52,751 nt of DNA from Bacteroidota bacterium (GCA_030618105.1 JAUXED010000004.1:1-52751); one strand, 5' to 3'. Shown: positions 8,520 through 18,121, counted from the stretch's first letter. Notes: generated from the sequence alone by a model not told the origin. Program-made: numbers and translations.

Positions 8520-8698
8520 GTAACTAATTAGTCGGCCCGTCCGACCGGAGTCATCCGGGCGGGCAGTCCACAGTCAACAGTTGACTTAAAAATGTAAAGT
8601 ATAATAAAATTAGTCATTTTGAATTTTAGACATTTAATCATTTAATCATTTACGCATTTATTCATTTTATTCATAAGACACTGAATAGTTACAATAAT
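8520..8698. repeat. Intergenic repeat element, copy 1, upstream of the PerR gene
   Basis: This stretch and 30762-30888 share two conserved blocks in the same order: TAAAAATGnAAAGTATAAT near the start and AAGACACTGAATAGTTACAA at the end (8675-8694). A third, inverted partial copy lies at 29238-29345. In between are short T-rich direct repeats (ATTTAATC/ATTTACGC). The end block lies 33 bases before the PerR start codon. Confidence 0.65.
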
Positions 8699-8726
8699 AC
8701 ATATTTATTAAGGGAGACAATAAATT

Positions 8727-9152
8727 ATGAATGCCAGTATAAAAGCCAGTGCAAAATTGCTTATAGAAAAAGATATAAGACCATCGGTTCAACGAATCGG
8801 AGTCCTCGAATATTTACAAAACAGTAAAAACCATCCAACAGTTGATAATATATATAACGATCTGGTAAAGGAAATTCCGACATTATCCAAAACTACAGTT
8901 TATAATATATTAAAACTGTTCACTGAAAAAAATGTTGCACGTATTGTCAGAATTGGAAACAATGAAGCCAGATATGACGGAGACACCTCCATTCATGGCC
9001 ATTTTAAATGCGCTAAATGTGGTAATATCTACGATTTTAATGTTAATATGGAAGAATTAAAGCTTACCGGGTTAGATAAATTTAAGATTAATGAATACCA
9101 TATCTATCTGAAAGGTATTTGTGAAAATTGTAATACAGAGATGGTTGAGTAG
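8727..9152 (+). CDS. perR: PerR-type peroxide-sensing repressor (Fur family)
   Basis: A 141-residue Fur-family regulator: an N-terminal winged helix (recognition helix near TLSKTTVYNILK, 52-63) and a C-terminal dimerisation domain. The regulatory metal site reads His36, Asp84, His90, His92 and Asp103, one residue off the Bacillus PerR numbering. The last ligand is Asp, not Glu, which is the feature that marks peroxide-sensing PerR over iron-sensing Fur. Structural zinc cysteines are 95/98 and 132/135. Metal-catalysed oxidation of histidines would release the repressor. Likely targets are the rubrerythrin and superoxide reductase genes upstream, though no clear PerR box was found. The start is supported by AAGGGAG upstream. 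Confidence 0.82.
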   Translation: MNASIKASAKLLIEKDIRPSVQRIGVLEYLQNSKNHPTVDNIYNDLVKEIPTLSKTTVYNILKLFTEKNVARIVRIGNNEARYDGDTSIHGHFKCAKCGNIYDFNVNMEELKLTGLDKFKINEYHIYLKGICENCNTEMVE

Positions 9153-9236
9153 TTGAGTGGTTTAGTGGAGGGACCCTTAGAATTTCGACTCTTCGACTTC
9201 TTCACTCTCTGCTCTTTGCTCTCTGCTCTTAGCTCT

Positions 9237-10460
9237 TCAGATAAGCGATTTGATACGCTGATCAAGTTTTTCCTGATCCTGTGCAAAAGTGGCAAGTCCT
9301 GCAAGGCTTAGCAGAGTATCAACAGCAAGTTCTCCTTTAGCTATCCTGTCTGCCCACCTTGAATGTTTCGGTATCTTTCCATCTTCTTTTATCCATTTCA
9401 ATTCTTCTTCGGTAAGTTCAGGAAAAATATCACCGCAACCCATATTTCTTGCAATTGCACTAAGTTCTTCACCTGTTGCCGAAACGTTTTCATCTATATA
9501 CCTGGCAAACCTAACTTCTTCATCTTTAACTGCCCAGATAGTGTCAAACCTAAATTTTTTTTCACTATTATTATTAAATTCAGCCTTATAATCAGTATTC
9601 ACCTGCGAATCAAATATCCCGTCCAGCGTATTCCTGCCATCTTTAGCCACTGCAGGAGGAATAGTATATACATTCACTCCTGCCAATAATTTAAGTTGTT
9701 CGGCTTCACGAAGACTGGCAGCTATCAGTTTTGTTTTTACCTGATCTTCAGAAGACAGTTTATTTATCCATCTCTGAGATGAAATAACAGCCTTCTCCCC
9801 TACCCATTTACCGTCTCCAAGCTCATTATCAATCATGTAGGCAGCAATCCTGCCCATAAATACGTTACAATATGATGGTCTTGCTATCAAAGACACCAAT
9901 ACATTAAACCTTGCACTGAATTCAAGTGTAAAATTCACTCTAACACCTGCTTCGCCAAGTTTTCTTGCCCCTAACAGACCGGTTGCTGTAAATGGCACTT
10001 TTACCAGGAAATGATCCGGACAGATATCATAATAACGTTTGCCATACTCCACAATAGCATCAAAGTCATCTGCTGTATCAGTGTGTAGCTCAACACTTAC
10101 CAGTCCGCCAAACTTTTTAACCAAACGTAAGCCATGATAGGCATTCAGGATAAAGGCAATTTCCTTCACCTGTTCATCCGCAGAAAAGTCTTTAACCAAT
10201 TTGCGAAGTTCAGGGATCAGGTTATCATAGATCCCTTTTTGAATCTCATTATTCAGCAATGTATTATTGGTAGTAAGTGCAGACATTTCTTTTGTCCATA
10301 AACCGGAAGCTGATTCCATATCGCCGGTATCAAGCCATATTTCCGTTCCGGCATTATTCAAGTTCTTCCAGAAACTATTACCGGCAGGTTTTATTTTTTC
10401 TTCATTTACTGATTTAAGGATATAATTCCTGATAACCTCATGAACAGAGCTTTTCGTCAT
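9237..10460 (-). CDS. Transaldolase family protein
   Basis: A 407-residue cytoplasmic enzyme of the transaldolase family (pentose phosphate pathway, transfer of a dihydroxyacetone unit between sugar phosphates). Recognisable motifs include SALTTNNTLLNNEI (opening strand) and HFLVKVPFTATGLLGARKLGE, where the Lys of VKVPFT is the Schiff-base residue, followed by VNFTLEFS. It is longer than the 317-residue TalB type and resembles the longer class seen in Bacteroidota. It is transcribed convergently with the PerR gene. The 80-base spacer between them is purine-rich in the sense of this gene. Substrate range is not provable from sequence. Confidence 0.82.
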   Translation of the reverse strand: MTKSSVHEVIRNYILKSVNEEKIKPAGNSFWKNLNNAGTEIWLDTGDMESASGLWTKEMSALTTNNTLLNNEIQKGIYDNLIPELRKLVKDFSADEQVKEIAFILNAYHGLRLVKKFGGLVSVELHTDTADDFDAIVEYGKRYYDICPDHFLVKVPFTATGLLGARKLGEAGVRVNFTLEFSARFNVLVSLIARPSYCNVFMGRIAAYMIDNELGDGKWVGEKAVISSQRWINKLSSEDQVKTKLIAASLREAEQLKLLAGVNVYTIPPAVAKDGRNTLDGIFDSQVNTDYKAEFNNNSEKKFRFDTIWAVKDEEVRFARYIDENVSATGEELSAIARNMGCGDIFPELTEEELKWIKEDGKIPKHSRWADRIAKGELAVDTLLSLAGLATFAQDQEKLDQRIKSLI

Positions 10461-10659
10461 CTGATTCTTGATTTGGCAATTAAATAATGGATTAAAAAGT
10501 TGAAGATATTAAAAATCCGGTTACATGAATGGTTACACCCGGCAGATGTATCGTGAACTTATTAAAAATTGTCAACACTTGTTAAAATCGGGCAATGAAT
10601 TATAATAATATACCTGGTGCCGGGAGCGGTCAAACCCTAGTTCTCACCTACCACCTAAT

Positions 10660-10700
10660 ATTGATAAGTATTTGGGAAATAATTGATAAAATATTTGGAA
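10660..10700 (+). repeat. Tandem 22-base direct repeat upstream of the HTH-MNT gene
   Basis: ATTGATAAGTATTTGGGAA and ATTGATAAAATATTTGGAA follow one another with a period of 22 bases, close to two helical turns, shortly before the inverted repeat at 10711. Two similar sites on the same face of the helix suggest a regulator-binding region. Confidence 0.5.
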
Positions 10701-10710
10701 CAGAAACGCA

Positions 10711-10731
10711 TTTTGACGAATTTTGTCAAAA
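10711..10731. promoter_or_regulatory. Perfect inverted repeat, candidate autoregulatory operator
   Basis: TTTTGAC-N7-GTCAAAA is a perfect dyad with seven-base arms that ends 15 bases before the ATG at 10747. The downstream gene carries an XRE-type DNA-binding domain, so autorepression of the toxin-antitoxin operon through this site is the simplest reading. Confidence 0.6.
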
Positions 10732-10746
10732 CGATTTATTTCAAAC

Positions 10747-11334
10747 ATGGAAAGTATTGGAGAATACATCCGAAGGTTGCGTGAAAATAAAGGAGAACCG
10801 TTGCGAAAGGTTGCTGCTTATCTTGATGTTGACCAGGCGGTATTAAGCAAAATTGAGAGAGGTAAACGAAAAGCCAATAAAAAGCAGGTTGTTAAGTTGG
10901 CAAAGTACTTTGGAGAAGATGAGAAAAAAATGCTGATTTTATATTTAAGCGACCGGATATTATATGAGGTACAGGAAGAAGATTATGCAAAAGAAGCATT
11001 AAAGATTGCCGAGGAAATGGTTGAATATAAAGCATATAAGACACTGGATAGGGATAAAATCATTAAACAAATTAAAAACAAGCTAAAACAATTTTCAAAA
11101 GTCAGTAGTGCATGGATTTACGGTTCTTTTTCACGTGAAGATGACGGACCGGGAAGTGATATTGATATTGCAGTAAAAACTGATGAAGGCTTTAGCTATT
11201 TTGATCTTGCTGAAATACAATATCAATTGGAAAATGAAGTAAACAGGAAAATTGATGTTGGATTTATTGACTCTTTTAAACCACACATTTTTAGAGATGT
11301 TGAACCGGATTTAAGACTTATTTATGAAAGATAG
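10747..11334 (+). CDS. XRE HTH domain fused to MntA-type nucleotidyltransferase (antitoxin)
   Basis: A 195-residue fusion. Residues 1-65 form an XRE/Cro helix-turn-helix (LRKVAAYLDVDQAVLSKIERG). A helical linker follows, and residues about 105-195 are a minimal nucleotidyltransferase with the MntA signature GS-X10-DxD (Gly126, Ser127, Asp138, Asp140). MntA antitoxins inactivate HEPN toxins by adding AMP to a tyrosine; the HEPN partner overlaps this gene's end. The ATG at 10747 is preferred over the TTG at 10723 because the TTG falls within the operator-like dyad. Adding a DNA-binding domain would let one protein both modify the toxin and control the operon. Confidence 0.85.
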   Translation: MESIGEYIRRLRENKGEPLRKVAAYLDVDQAVLSKIERGKRKANKKQVVKLAKYFGEDEKKMLILYLSDRILYEVQEEDYAKEALKIAEEMVEYKAYKTLDRDKIIKQIKNKLKQFSKVSSAWIYGSFSREDDGPGSDIDIAVKTDEGFSYFDLAEIQYQLENEVNRKIDVGFIDSFKPHIFRDVEPDLRLIYER

Positions 11335-11671
11335 TAAAAAAGAAAGCTACGAAAGATTAATCCATATGCAAAAGGCTGTTAATAAAATTGAAACATTCAC
11401 GACTAATGTCAATAAAATTGATTTTTTAAATGATCAAATCCTTTCAAGTGCCGTCCTGTTTAATTTTACCGTAATTGGAGAAGCTATAATTCATGTGGAA
11501 ACATTTTTATTAGATAAGCATGAATATAAATGGCATAAAGTTAGGGCATTTAGAAATTTAATTTCACATGAATATTTTAATATTAAGCTGGCTGCTGTAT
11601 GGGATATTGTTGTAAACGATTTACCCAAATTGAAACAAGTTATTGAAACAATTTTGGATAAAGAATTTTAA
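11324..11671 (+). CDS. HepT-like HEPN toxin (DUF86 family)
   Basis: A 115-residue helical HEPN protein with the HepT motif R-X4-H-X-Y at Arg77, His82 and Tyr84 (RNLISHEYF). In HepT-MntA systems (type VII toxin-antitoxin) Arg and His belong to the RNase site and the Tyr is AMPylated by MntA. All three are present, so the pair looks functional. Its start overlaps the antitoxin gene by 11 bases. The targets of the toxin (mRNA or tRNA) cannot be inferred. A large exported-protein gene starts only 22 bases after its stop but is probably unrelated. Confidence 0.85.
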   Translation: MKDSKKESYERLIHMQKAVNKIETFTTNVNKIDFLNDQILSSAVLFNFTVIGEAIIHVETFLLDKHEYKWHKVRAFRNLISHEYFNIKLAAVWDIVVNDLPKLKQVIETILDKEF

Positions 11672-11693
11672 CTCACTAATTAATCTGTGTTTT

Positions 11694-14600
11694 ATGAAAA
11701 AGAATCTGATCCTTATTTTTCTCTTTTCTTTCTTATCTCCTGCAGTTTACAACCAGTCAACTGGTAAAGTAAAAGTATGGAAAGATACTCTTACCCTGCC
11801 CACTTATCTTATTCATAAACCGGATTTGAATCCAATGTTTTTCAGAAACCAGTCATACCAGGGAGCTAGCAGGGTTATTTATCCCTATCCCCTTATGGAT
11901 AACTTTTCTAATATAAAACAGAACAAAACTTATACAGTGCTTTACCTTGAAAACAGGTACATTAAGTTAAGTGTTCTACCTGAAATTGGTGGAAAATTAT
12001 TCTATGCTACCGATAAAACCAACAATTATGAAATGTTTTACAGACAGAGTGTTATAAAACCATCCAATATTGGTATGCTTGGTGCCTGGATTTCAGGTGG
12101 TATCGAATGGTGTGTATTTCATCATCACAGGGCTTCAACATTCCTGCCGGTTGATTATACATTATCAGAAAATAAGGATGGAAGTAAGACAATATGGATC
12201 GGGGAAATTGAGCCGCGGCACCGTATGAAATGGACAATTGGATTAACCCTATACCCGGGAAAATCATTTATTGAAGTGAATATTAAGATGTTTAACCGCA
12301 CAGAGAATGTGAATTCTTTTCTTTATTGGGCAAATGTAGCCACGCATGCAAATAAGGATTACCAGGTAATTTTTCCTCCCTCAGTGAAATATGCAACCTT
12401 TCATGCAAAAAACAGCTTTTCTCACTGGCCGGTAACCAGGGAAGAATACCGGGGTTATGATTATTACATGAATAACATTGATGCATCCTGGTGGAAAAAT
12501 CATCCTAATCCGGTTTCTTTTTTTGCTTATGATCTGAAAGATGGTTTCCTGGCAGGATATGACCATGGCAAAAACGCCGGAACTATGCATGTAGCTAATC
12601 CTCATATTGCTACAGGCGCCAAATTGTGGGAATGGGGTCCCGGTCAGCGGGGTTCAATGTGGGATACAAAAGTACTCACTGACAATGACACTCCTTACGC
12701 GGAACTAATGACCGGAGCCTATTCCGATAACCAGCCCGATTACAGCTGGATTAAACCATACGAATACAAACAGGTAAAGCAGTATTGGTACCCACTGCAA
12801 AAAACAAGAGGAGTAAAAAACGCCAATCAACAAGCTGCTGTTAACCTGTCACTAACTTCGCCTGACACTGTTTTTGTTGCTCTTAATACAACCGGTGAAT
12901 ATAACAACGCAAAAGTCGCACTTGTTATAAAAAACAATCAACACTTCACAGAAATTATAAATATTGCTCCGGACAAACCTTTTATTAAAAACATAAAGCT
13001 ACCGGAAAATATTAATGAAACAGACATCAAAGTATCGTTATATACGGCTGAAAATGAAGAATTAATTTCATACAAACCTGATGATAAGGAATATAATCCT
13101 GAATTACCATCAGAGGTTAAGCAACCTCCCCTGCCCTCAAAAATTAATACTAATGAAGAATTATACTTAACCGGTTTACGTATAAAACAATTTCATAACG
13201 CACGATTGAATGCACTTGATTATTTTCGTGAGGCATTGAGAAGAGATCCCAATGATATAAGGTGTAATATTCAGATGGGAATAGATTATAAGCAGCGGGC
13301 AATGTATAAAGAGGCAAAAATGCATTTCAGAACAGCAATTAACCGCCTTACAAAGGATTATACAAGACCACGAAGTTGTGAGGCACTATATCATTTAGGT
13401 CTGGTGCTGCAAACACAAGGCAAATACCAGTCAGCTTATGATACACTTTACAGGGCTACATGGGATCATGCTTACTATGCTGCAGCTCATTATAATCTGG
13501 CACAAGTAGCTTCCATCAGGAAAAATTATACTGTGGCTCTGGAACATATAAACCGCTCATTAACAACTAATAATAAGAACACCAAAGCTTTGGATTTAAA
13601 ATCGGTCATTCTTAGAAAGCTTGGAAAATATGAAAAAGCAGGTAAGATAACAGAGGAAGTTTTAGATATAGATGTTCTGGATCATTGGGTAAGAAACGAA
13701 CGTTACCTGATAAAAAAGCATACAGACCGGCAAAAAGAAGCGGATAAAGAACTGGCTGAATTAACCTCTATAATGAGGAATTATCCCGATTATTATCTCG
13801 AACTGGCAATCGACTATATAAATTGCGGCTTCTTTGAAGAAGCTTCTGAAGTACTTGAAAGAGCTGTTAATTCAGATAATAAACTATTAAAAAACTATCC
13901 GTTAATCCACTATTATCTGGGTTACCTTAACCTGAAGCAAGACAGAAAGGACCGTGCAAAAACATTCTTTTCCAAAGCCCGGAAACTATCAACTGATTAT
14001 TGTTTTCCTTACCGTCCTGAGACCATCAAGGTATTGAATGAGGTTTTAAAAAATGATAAGACCAATTCCAGGGCTTATTATTACCTGGGTAATATTCTGT
14101 ACGATAAGCAACCCGGAGAAGCTATAAAAAACTGGGGAAAGGCAGTTGGTTTGGATAAATATCTGGCAATTGCACATCGCAACCTCGGGTGGGGATATTT
14201 CTATCATGAGAAAAATATCACCAAGGCAATTAATGCATACGAGACCGCTGTCAAATACAACTCTGTTCAACCAAAGTATTACTACGAACTGGATTTGTTG
14301 TACGAAAGAAATAATACTGCTATTGAAAAAAGACTTTCTGTTTTAACTGATCATCATAAACATGTAGCCGAAAGAGAAGATGCCCTGACACGGGAAATAC
14401 TGGTGCTGGTATTGAACAAAAAATATGATAAAGCGATCGAATACCTGGAGAATAATTTTTTTCATATCCAGGAAGGCACCCGTGCTTTACATGATATCTA
14501 TGTTGATGCCTACCTTTTACGCGGGATTTCATTTTTGAAGAAACAAGATATTGAGCCGGCATTAGACAACTTTCTGAAAGCTGATATCTATCCTGAAAAC

Positions 14601-15062
14601 CATCAGACAGGCCGGGATATTGAGTATGTACGCAACCCTCAAATTTACTATTATACCGGGCTGGTTTATGAAAAAGCCGGTAATCTTCAAAAAGCCCTGG
14701 AGTATTATAAAAAATCCGTCTCATCAGATAAAAGAGAATCGCAATATATGTACTACCAGGCATTGGCATACAAAAAATTGAAAAACAATAGCAGCGCTGA
14801 TATGTTATTTGAAGATCTTATCGGGTTGGGAGAAAAGAAATTAGTTCAACTTGATGAGATTGATTTCTTTTCAAAATTTGGCGAAGGTGAATCAAAACAA
14901 AAACGGCAGGCATCCGCGTATTTCATAAAGGGATTAGGCTATTTGGGGAAAGGCTCATTGAAACAGGCAGGGGAATTTTTTCAAAAAGCAATTCTCTTAG
15001 ATAAGGGACATATCTGGGCAAAAGAGTTTTATGATGAACTTCTGATTGATTTAACCATTTAA
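11694..15062 (+). CDS. Exported DUF5107 and tetratricopeptide-repeat protein
   Basis: About 1122 residues. An N-terminal signal peptide (MKKNLILIFLFSFLSPAVYNQ) supports the ATG at 11694 over an earlier in-frame ATG inside the toxin gene. Residues about 25-380 match DUF5107, a galactose-mutarotase-like beta-sandwich, with VLPEIGGKLFYATDK and WISGGIEWCVFHHH conspicuous. The remaining two thirds are TPR repeats, for example around NPNDIRCNIQMGIDYKQRAMYKEAKMHF and later copies. Such proteins occur widely in Bacteroidota, often near carbohydrate-handling genes. A periplasmic or surface role in glycan binding or processing is likely; no catalytic residues can be assigned. Confidence 0.8.
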   Translation: MKKNLILIFLFSFLSPAVYNQSTGKVKVWKDTLTLPTYLIHKPDLNPMFFRNQSYQGASRVIYPYPLMDNFSNIKQNKTYTVLYLENRYIKLSVLPEIGGKLFYATDKTNNYEMFYRQSVIKPSNIGMLGAWISGGIEWCVFHHHRASTFLPVDYTLSENKDGSKTIWIGEIEPRHRMKWTIGLTLYPGKSFIEVNIKMFNRTENVNSFLYWANVATHANKDYQVIFPPSVKYATFHAKNSFSHWPVTREEYRGYDYYMNNIDASWWKNHPNPVSFFAYDLKDGFLAGYDHGKNAGTMHVANPHIATGAKLWEWGPGQRGSMWDTKVLTDNDTPYAELMTGAYSDNQPDYSWIKPYEYKQVKQYWYPLQKTRGVKNANQQAAVNLSLTSPDTVFVALNTTGEYNNAKVALVIKNNQHFTEIINIAPDKPFIKNIKLPENINETDIKVSLYTAENEELISYKPDDKEYNPELPSEVKQPPLPSKINTNEELYLTGLRIKQFHNARLNALDYFREALRRDPNDIRCNIQMGIDYKQRAMYKEAKMHFRTAINRLTKDYTRPRSCEALYHLGLVLQTQGKYQSAYDTLYRATWDHAYYAAAHYNLAQVASIRKNYTVALEHINRSLTTNNKNTKALDLKSVILRKLGKYEKAGKITEEVLDIDVLDHWVRNERYLIKKHTDRQKEADKELAELTSIMRNYPDYYLELAIDYINCGFFEEASEVLERAVNSDNKLLKNYPLIHYYLGYLNLKQDRKDRAKTFFSKARKLSTDYCFPYRPETIKVLNEVLKNDKTNSRAYYYLGNILYDKQPGEAIKNWGKAVGLDKYLAIAHRNLGWGYFYHEKNITKAINAYETAVKYNSVQPKYYYELDLLYERNNTAIEKRLSVLTDHHKHVAEREDALTREILVLVLNKKYDKAIEYLENNFFHIQEGTRALHDIYVDAYLLRGISFLKKQDIEPALDNFLKADIYPENHQTGRDIEYVRNPQIYYYTGLVYEKAGNLQKALEYYKKSVSSDKRESQYMYYQALAYKKLKNNSSADMLFEDLIGLGEKKLVQLDEIDFFSKFGEGESKQKRQASAYFIKGLGYLGKGSLKQAGEFFQKAILLDKGHIWAKEFYDELLIDLTI

Positions 15063-15592
15063 ACCACTTTCGGGGTGAATAACCACCGAAAGGGTTACGA
15101 TTCTAAAACCCCGTCAGCGGTTTACTCGCTCCCACTATCCATTGCACAAACCCCTGCTCGTGAGATATTTCGTTCACTTTGTTCACGAAATGGTTCAAAC
15201 CCTGACGGTGGTTTGGTAGAATTAATGATAATAACCGGTCAGACCGCTGAAAAACCACCAGACCTGGCAGGATTTAACTGTTTAGTTATACAATAATAAT
15301 AAAACGAATAGGCTTAACAATTTTGAAATAAATATATAGAAAAAGATTATTACATGAATAGCAAACTGATTTTTCCAGGCTTTTGAAATTGCAACTAAAA
15401 GTATAAAAGAAAAATGAACTGTTTCCAATAATTGATAATGTAAATTTGTCAAAGAACTGTTCTTTACTTAACTTCGTCACCCGGTACCGGCAGGAATATT
15501 ATTCTATCTCAATAGATACAAATATTTTTATTTCTAACTCCGGTTGCAGGTAATAGTAAATAAAAAATATAAATACTCATATTTACATTCAT
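15063..15592. other. 530-base intergenic region
   Basis: The first 230 bases hold the dispersed repeat described at 15100-15252, including short hairpins such as TTTCGTTCAC/GTTCACGAAA. The rest is AT-rich and shows no convincing gene. A weak dyad GTAAATA-N17-TATTTAC (15556-15586) ends just before the LytTR gene at 15593 and could be an autoregulatory site. Confidence 0.6.
15100..15252 (+). repeat. Dispersed GACGGTGG repeat, copy 1
   Basis: The block 15201-15248 matches 30631-30678 at 46 of 48 positions, and the left boundary ATTCTAAAACC is also shared. The unit has inverted arms (CGTCA...TGACG) and a tight CGGTC-A-GACCG hairpin near its right end. Compared with the other copies, this one carries about 60 extra bases between the arms. 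Confidence 0.75.
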
Positions 15593-16444
15593 ATGCTGGA
15601 TTTCTTAAATAAATCGTATCCCTTTAATGATGACCCGAAACAAAACCTCAAATTGATCACAGGCATCAGTTTAGGGATGTTCCTGTTCATTCTGTTCTTC
15701 CAGCCGATAGACTTAATGACCACTGACTTCAATAATAAACTTCTTATCATAGCAGGTTTCGGTGGTATCACTTTTTTTTCACTGGTATTAGCACTCATCA
15801 TCGCCCCGTCAGTTTTACCGGGATTATTTCTGCCGGGAAAATGGAATTTTAAACGGGATATTGTTTTAAATGCCTGTATATGGGCGACAATCTCTGTTGC
15901 TTCTATATTCTATGCACGTTATGTCGGGCAAACCAATATCACGTTTTATTCCGTATTTACGATAGTATTTATAAGTCTCGTACCGGTGGCAATATTAATT
16001 ATATCAAACCGGTTTGAAATATTAAAAATAAAACTGCAGGATGCACTTAATCTGAATAAGAAGCCTGACAAAATATCTACCGAAAAAAATGAACCTGTTG
16101 AAATTGAATTTGAATCTGAGAACAAATTTGAAAAAATCAGTCTGCAGTTGAATGAAATAATTATGCTGAGATCTGCCGATAATTATGTTGAGGTTTTCTG
16201 GGAAAAAGAGGGAGAGATAAAAAAGAAACTTATCAGACAGACTTTGCAAAACACTGAACATCAGCTAATAACGTATCCTCAAATTATCAGGTGTCATCGC
16301 ACTTGTCTTTTCAATACAAATTATGTATCCAAACTGAATATCTATCCACAGGGGTACAAATTGAAGCTTAAGTATATTGAAGAAGAAATACCGGTATCAC
16401 GTCAATACATACTTAAAGTAAAGGAAGTACTTCAGATTAAGTAA
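15593..16444 (+). CDS. Membrane-anchored LytTR-domain transcription regulator
   Basis: A 283-residue protein with four predicted membrane segments (about 20-40, 48-75, 92-110 and 120-140) followed by a linker and a C-terminal LytTR DNA-binding domain (about 180-283), with EIIMLRSADNYVEVFW, IIRCHRTCLFNTNYV and IPVSRQYILKVKEVL. It lacks a receiver domain, so it is not a classical response regulator; signal input would come through the membrane part. This membrane-LytTR architecture is frequent in Bacteroidota. No sensor kinase is adjacent. A weak dyad (15556-15586) before the start may be its own target. Confidence 0.85.
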   Translation: MLDFLNKSYPFNDDPKQNLKLITGISLGMFLFILFFQPIDLMTTDFNNKLLIIAGFGGITFFSLVLALIIAPSVLPGLFLPGKWNFKRDIVLNACIWATISVASIFYARYVGQTNITFYSVFTIVFISLVPVAILIISNRFEILKIKLQDALNLNKKPDKISTEKNEPVEIEFESENKFEKISLQLNEIIMLRSADNYVEVFWEKEGEIKKKLIRQTLQNTEHQLITYPQIIRCHRTCLFNTNYVSKLNIYPQGYKLKLKYIEEEIPVSRQYILKVKEVLQIK

Positions 16445-16630
16445 AAAGTTATAAAGTCGAAAGTTGAAAGTCAAAGAGTCTTCAACCTAGATTGGCGAAT
16501 ACCACTCACCCCCTGTTAATGCTATTTGCCCCAGACTCCTGATTTTTTATCCCTTTTCAGACCGGTTCATCCCAAAAATTTTTTATGATCGGATTTAGCC
16601 AATAATATTGCGCCAGATCATAAATACGTT

Positions 16631-18121
16631 ATGATGAATATATTATTAGTATATCCCAAATACCCTGATACATTCTGGAGTTTCAAACATGCTTTGAAAT
16701 TTGTTTCAAAAAAGGCGATGAATCCTCCTCTTGGTCTGATCACTGTAGCTTCATTACTACCCGGTGAATGGCAAAAGAAACTCATAGATCTCAATGTAAG
16801 CAAATTAAAAACAAAACACATTCTTTGGGCTGACTATGTTTTTATTAGTGCCATGTCAACACAATTAAGATCAACTAATGAGATAATTAAAAGATGCAGA
16901 CAACTAAAAAGAAAGATTGTTGCAGGTGGCCCGTTGTTTACTGAAGATCCTGAAAATTTCCCAAACGTTGATCATTTGGTTTTGAATGAGGCGGAGATCA
17001 CTCTGCATCAATTAGTAAATGACATAAAGAATGGTTCTGCCCGGAAGCTTTACCAATCATCAGAGTTTCCTGAAATTACTGAAAGTCCTTTGCCCGATTA
17101 TTCTTTACTCAATACCTCAAAATATGCAACACTAAGCATTCAATACACCAGGGGTTGCCCTTTCGATTGTGAATTTTGTGACATTACAGCGCTTTTTGGA
17201 CATAAAGTCAGAACAAAATCTACTAACCAGATATTATCCGAACTTGAAAACCTTTACAATATCGGTTATAGGGGAAATGTGTTTTTTGTTGATGACAATT
17301 TTATAGGCAACAAAAAGATTTTAAAGACTGACCTCCTACCCGCAATGATAAATTGGATGCACACAAGAAACAATCCATTTATTTTTATAACTGAGGCTTC
17401 AATCAATTTAGCAGACGATGACGAGCTATTGGAATTAATGACACAAGCCGGTTTTTCCAGTGTATTTGTCGGTATTGAAACAACCGAAGAAGCCAGTCTT
17501 GAAGAATGTAATAAAATACAGAATAGAAACCGCGATCTCATTCAGAGTGTCAATAAGATACAGGCAGCCGGCATAGAAGTTACTGCCGGTTTTATCGTAG
17601 GATTTGATAATGATCCGCCATCTGTGTTTCAAAGACAGATAGATTTTATACAACAAAGCGGCATCATTACAGCAATGGTCGGCTTGTTAAATGCCCCAAA
17701 AAAAACCCGGCTTTACCGGCGATTAAAAAATGAGGGACGTATAATTTCTGAGTGGTCAGGAAGCAATACCGATTACACTTTCAATTTTATTCCTAAAATG
17801 AATAAAAAAGAACTGATAAATGGTTATCAAAAAATCATACTGGGAATTTATTCATGTAAACCGTTTTATAACAGAGTTTTGCATTTCCTGAAACATTACG
17901 AACCAAAAGTTAAAAACAAAACAAAAGTCCCATTTACAGACTTTATAGCATTTCTCAAATCAATAGTTGTTCTCGGTATTTTTGATTATTCCAGAAAATA
18001 CTATTGGCAAATGTTTTTCTGGAGCCTGTTTAACAGGCCGAAACTATTTCCACTGGCTATCAGATACTCAATTTACGGTTATCATTTTAGAAGAGTATTT
18101 AAGAGTGGAAGAATGGAATAA
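16631..18121 (+). CDS. B12-binding-domain radical SAM protein (DUF4070 type)
   Basis: A 496-residue enzyme. The N-terminal 140 residues are a cobalamin-binding-like Rossmann domain (NILLVYPKYP, NPPLGLITVASLLP). The radical SAM core follows, with Cys176, Cys180 and Cys183 (CPFDCEFC) binding the [4Fe-4S] cluster; the C-terminal 150 residues resemble DUF4070. No histidine of the classical DxHxxG cobalamin motif is evident, so B12 may be bound base-off or not at all. Relatives carry out methylations or C-C bond formation in lipid and secondary metabolism; the substrate here is unknown. It lies 32 bases upstream of a flavin monooxygenase-like gene on the same strand. Confidence 0.83.
   Translation: MMNILLVYPKYPDTFWSFKHALKFVSKKAMNPPLGLITVASLLPGEWQKKLIDLNVSKLKTKHILWADYVFISAMSTQLRSTNEIIKRCRQLKRKIVAGGPLFTEDPENFPNVDHLVLNEAEITLHQLVNDIKNGSARKLYQSSEFPEITESPLPDYSLLNTSKYATLSIQYTRGCPFDCEFCDITALFGHKVRTKSTNQILSELENLYNIGYRGNVFFVDDNFIGNKKILKTDLLPAMINWMHTRNNPFIFITEASINLADDDELLELMTQAGFSSVFVGIETTEEASLEECNKIQNRNRDLIQSVNKIQAAGIEVTAGFIVGFDNDPPSVFQRQIDFIQQSGIITAMVGLLNAPKKTRLYRRLKNEGRIISEWSGSNTDYTFNFIPKMNKKELINGYQKIILGIYSCKPFYNRVLHFLKHYEPKVKNKTKVPFTDFIAFLKSIVVLGIFDYSRKYYWQMFFWSLFNRPKLFPLAIRYSIYGYHFRRVFKSGRME

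Noticed and set aside
8690..8726. A PerR-box-like TTACAATAATAC sequence before the PerR gene
   Set aside because: Only a weak half-match to TTATAATNATTATAA, and the same bases belong to the dispersed repeat.
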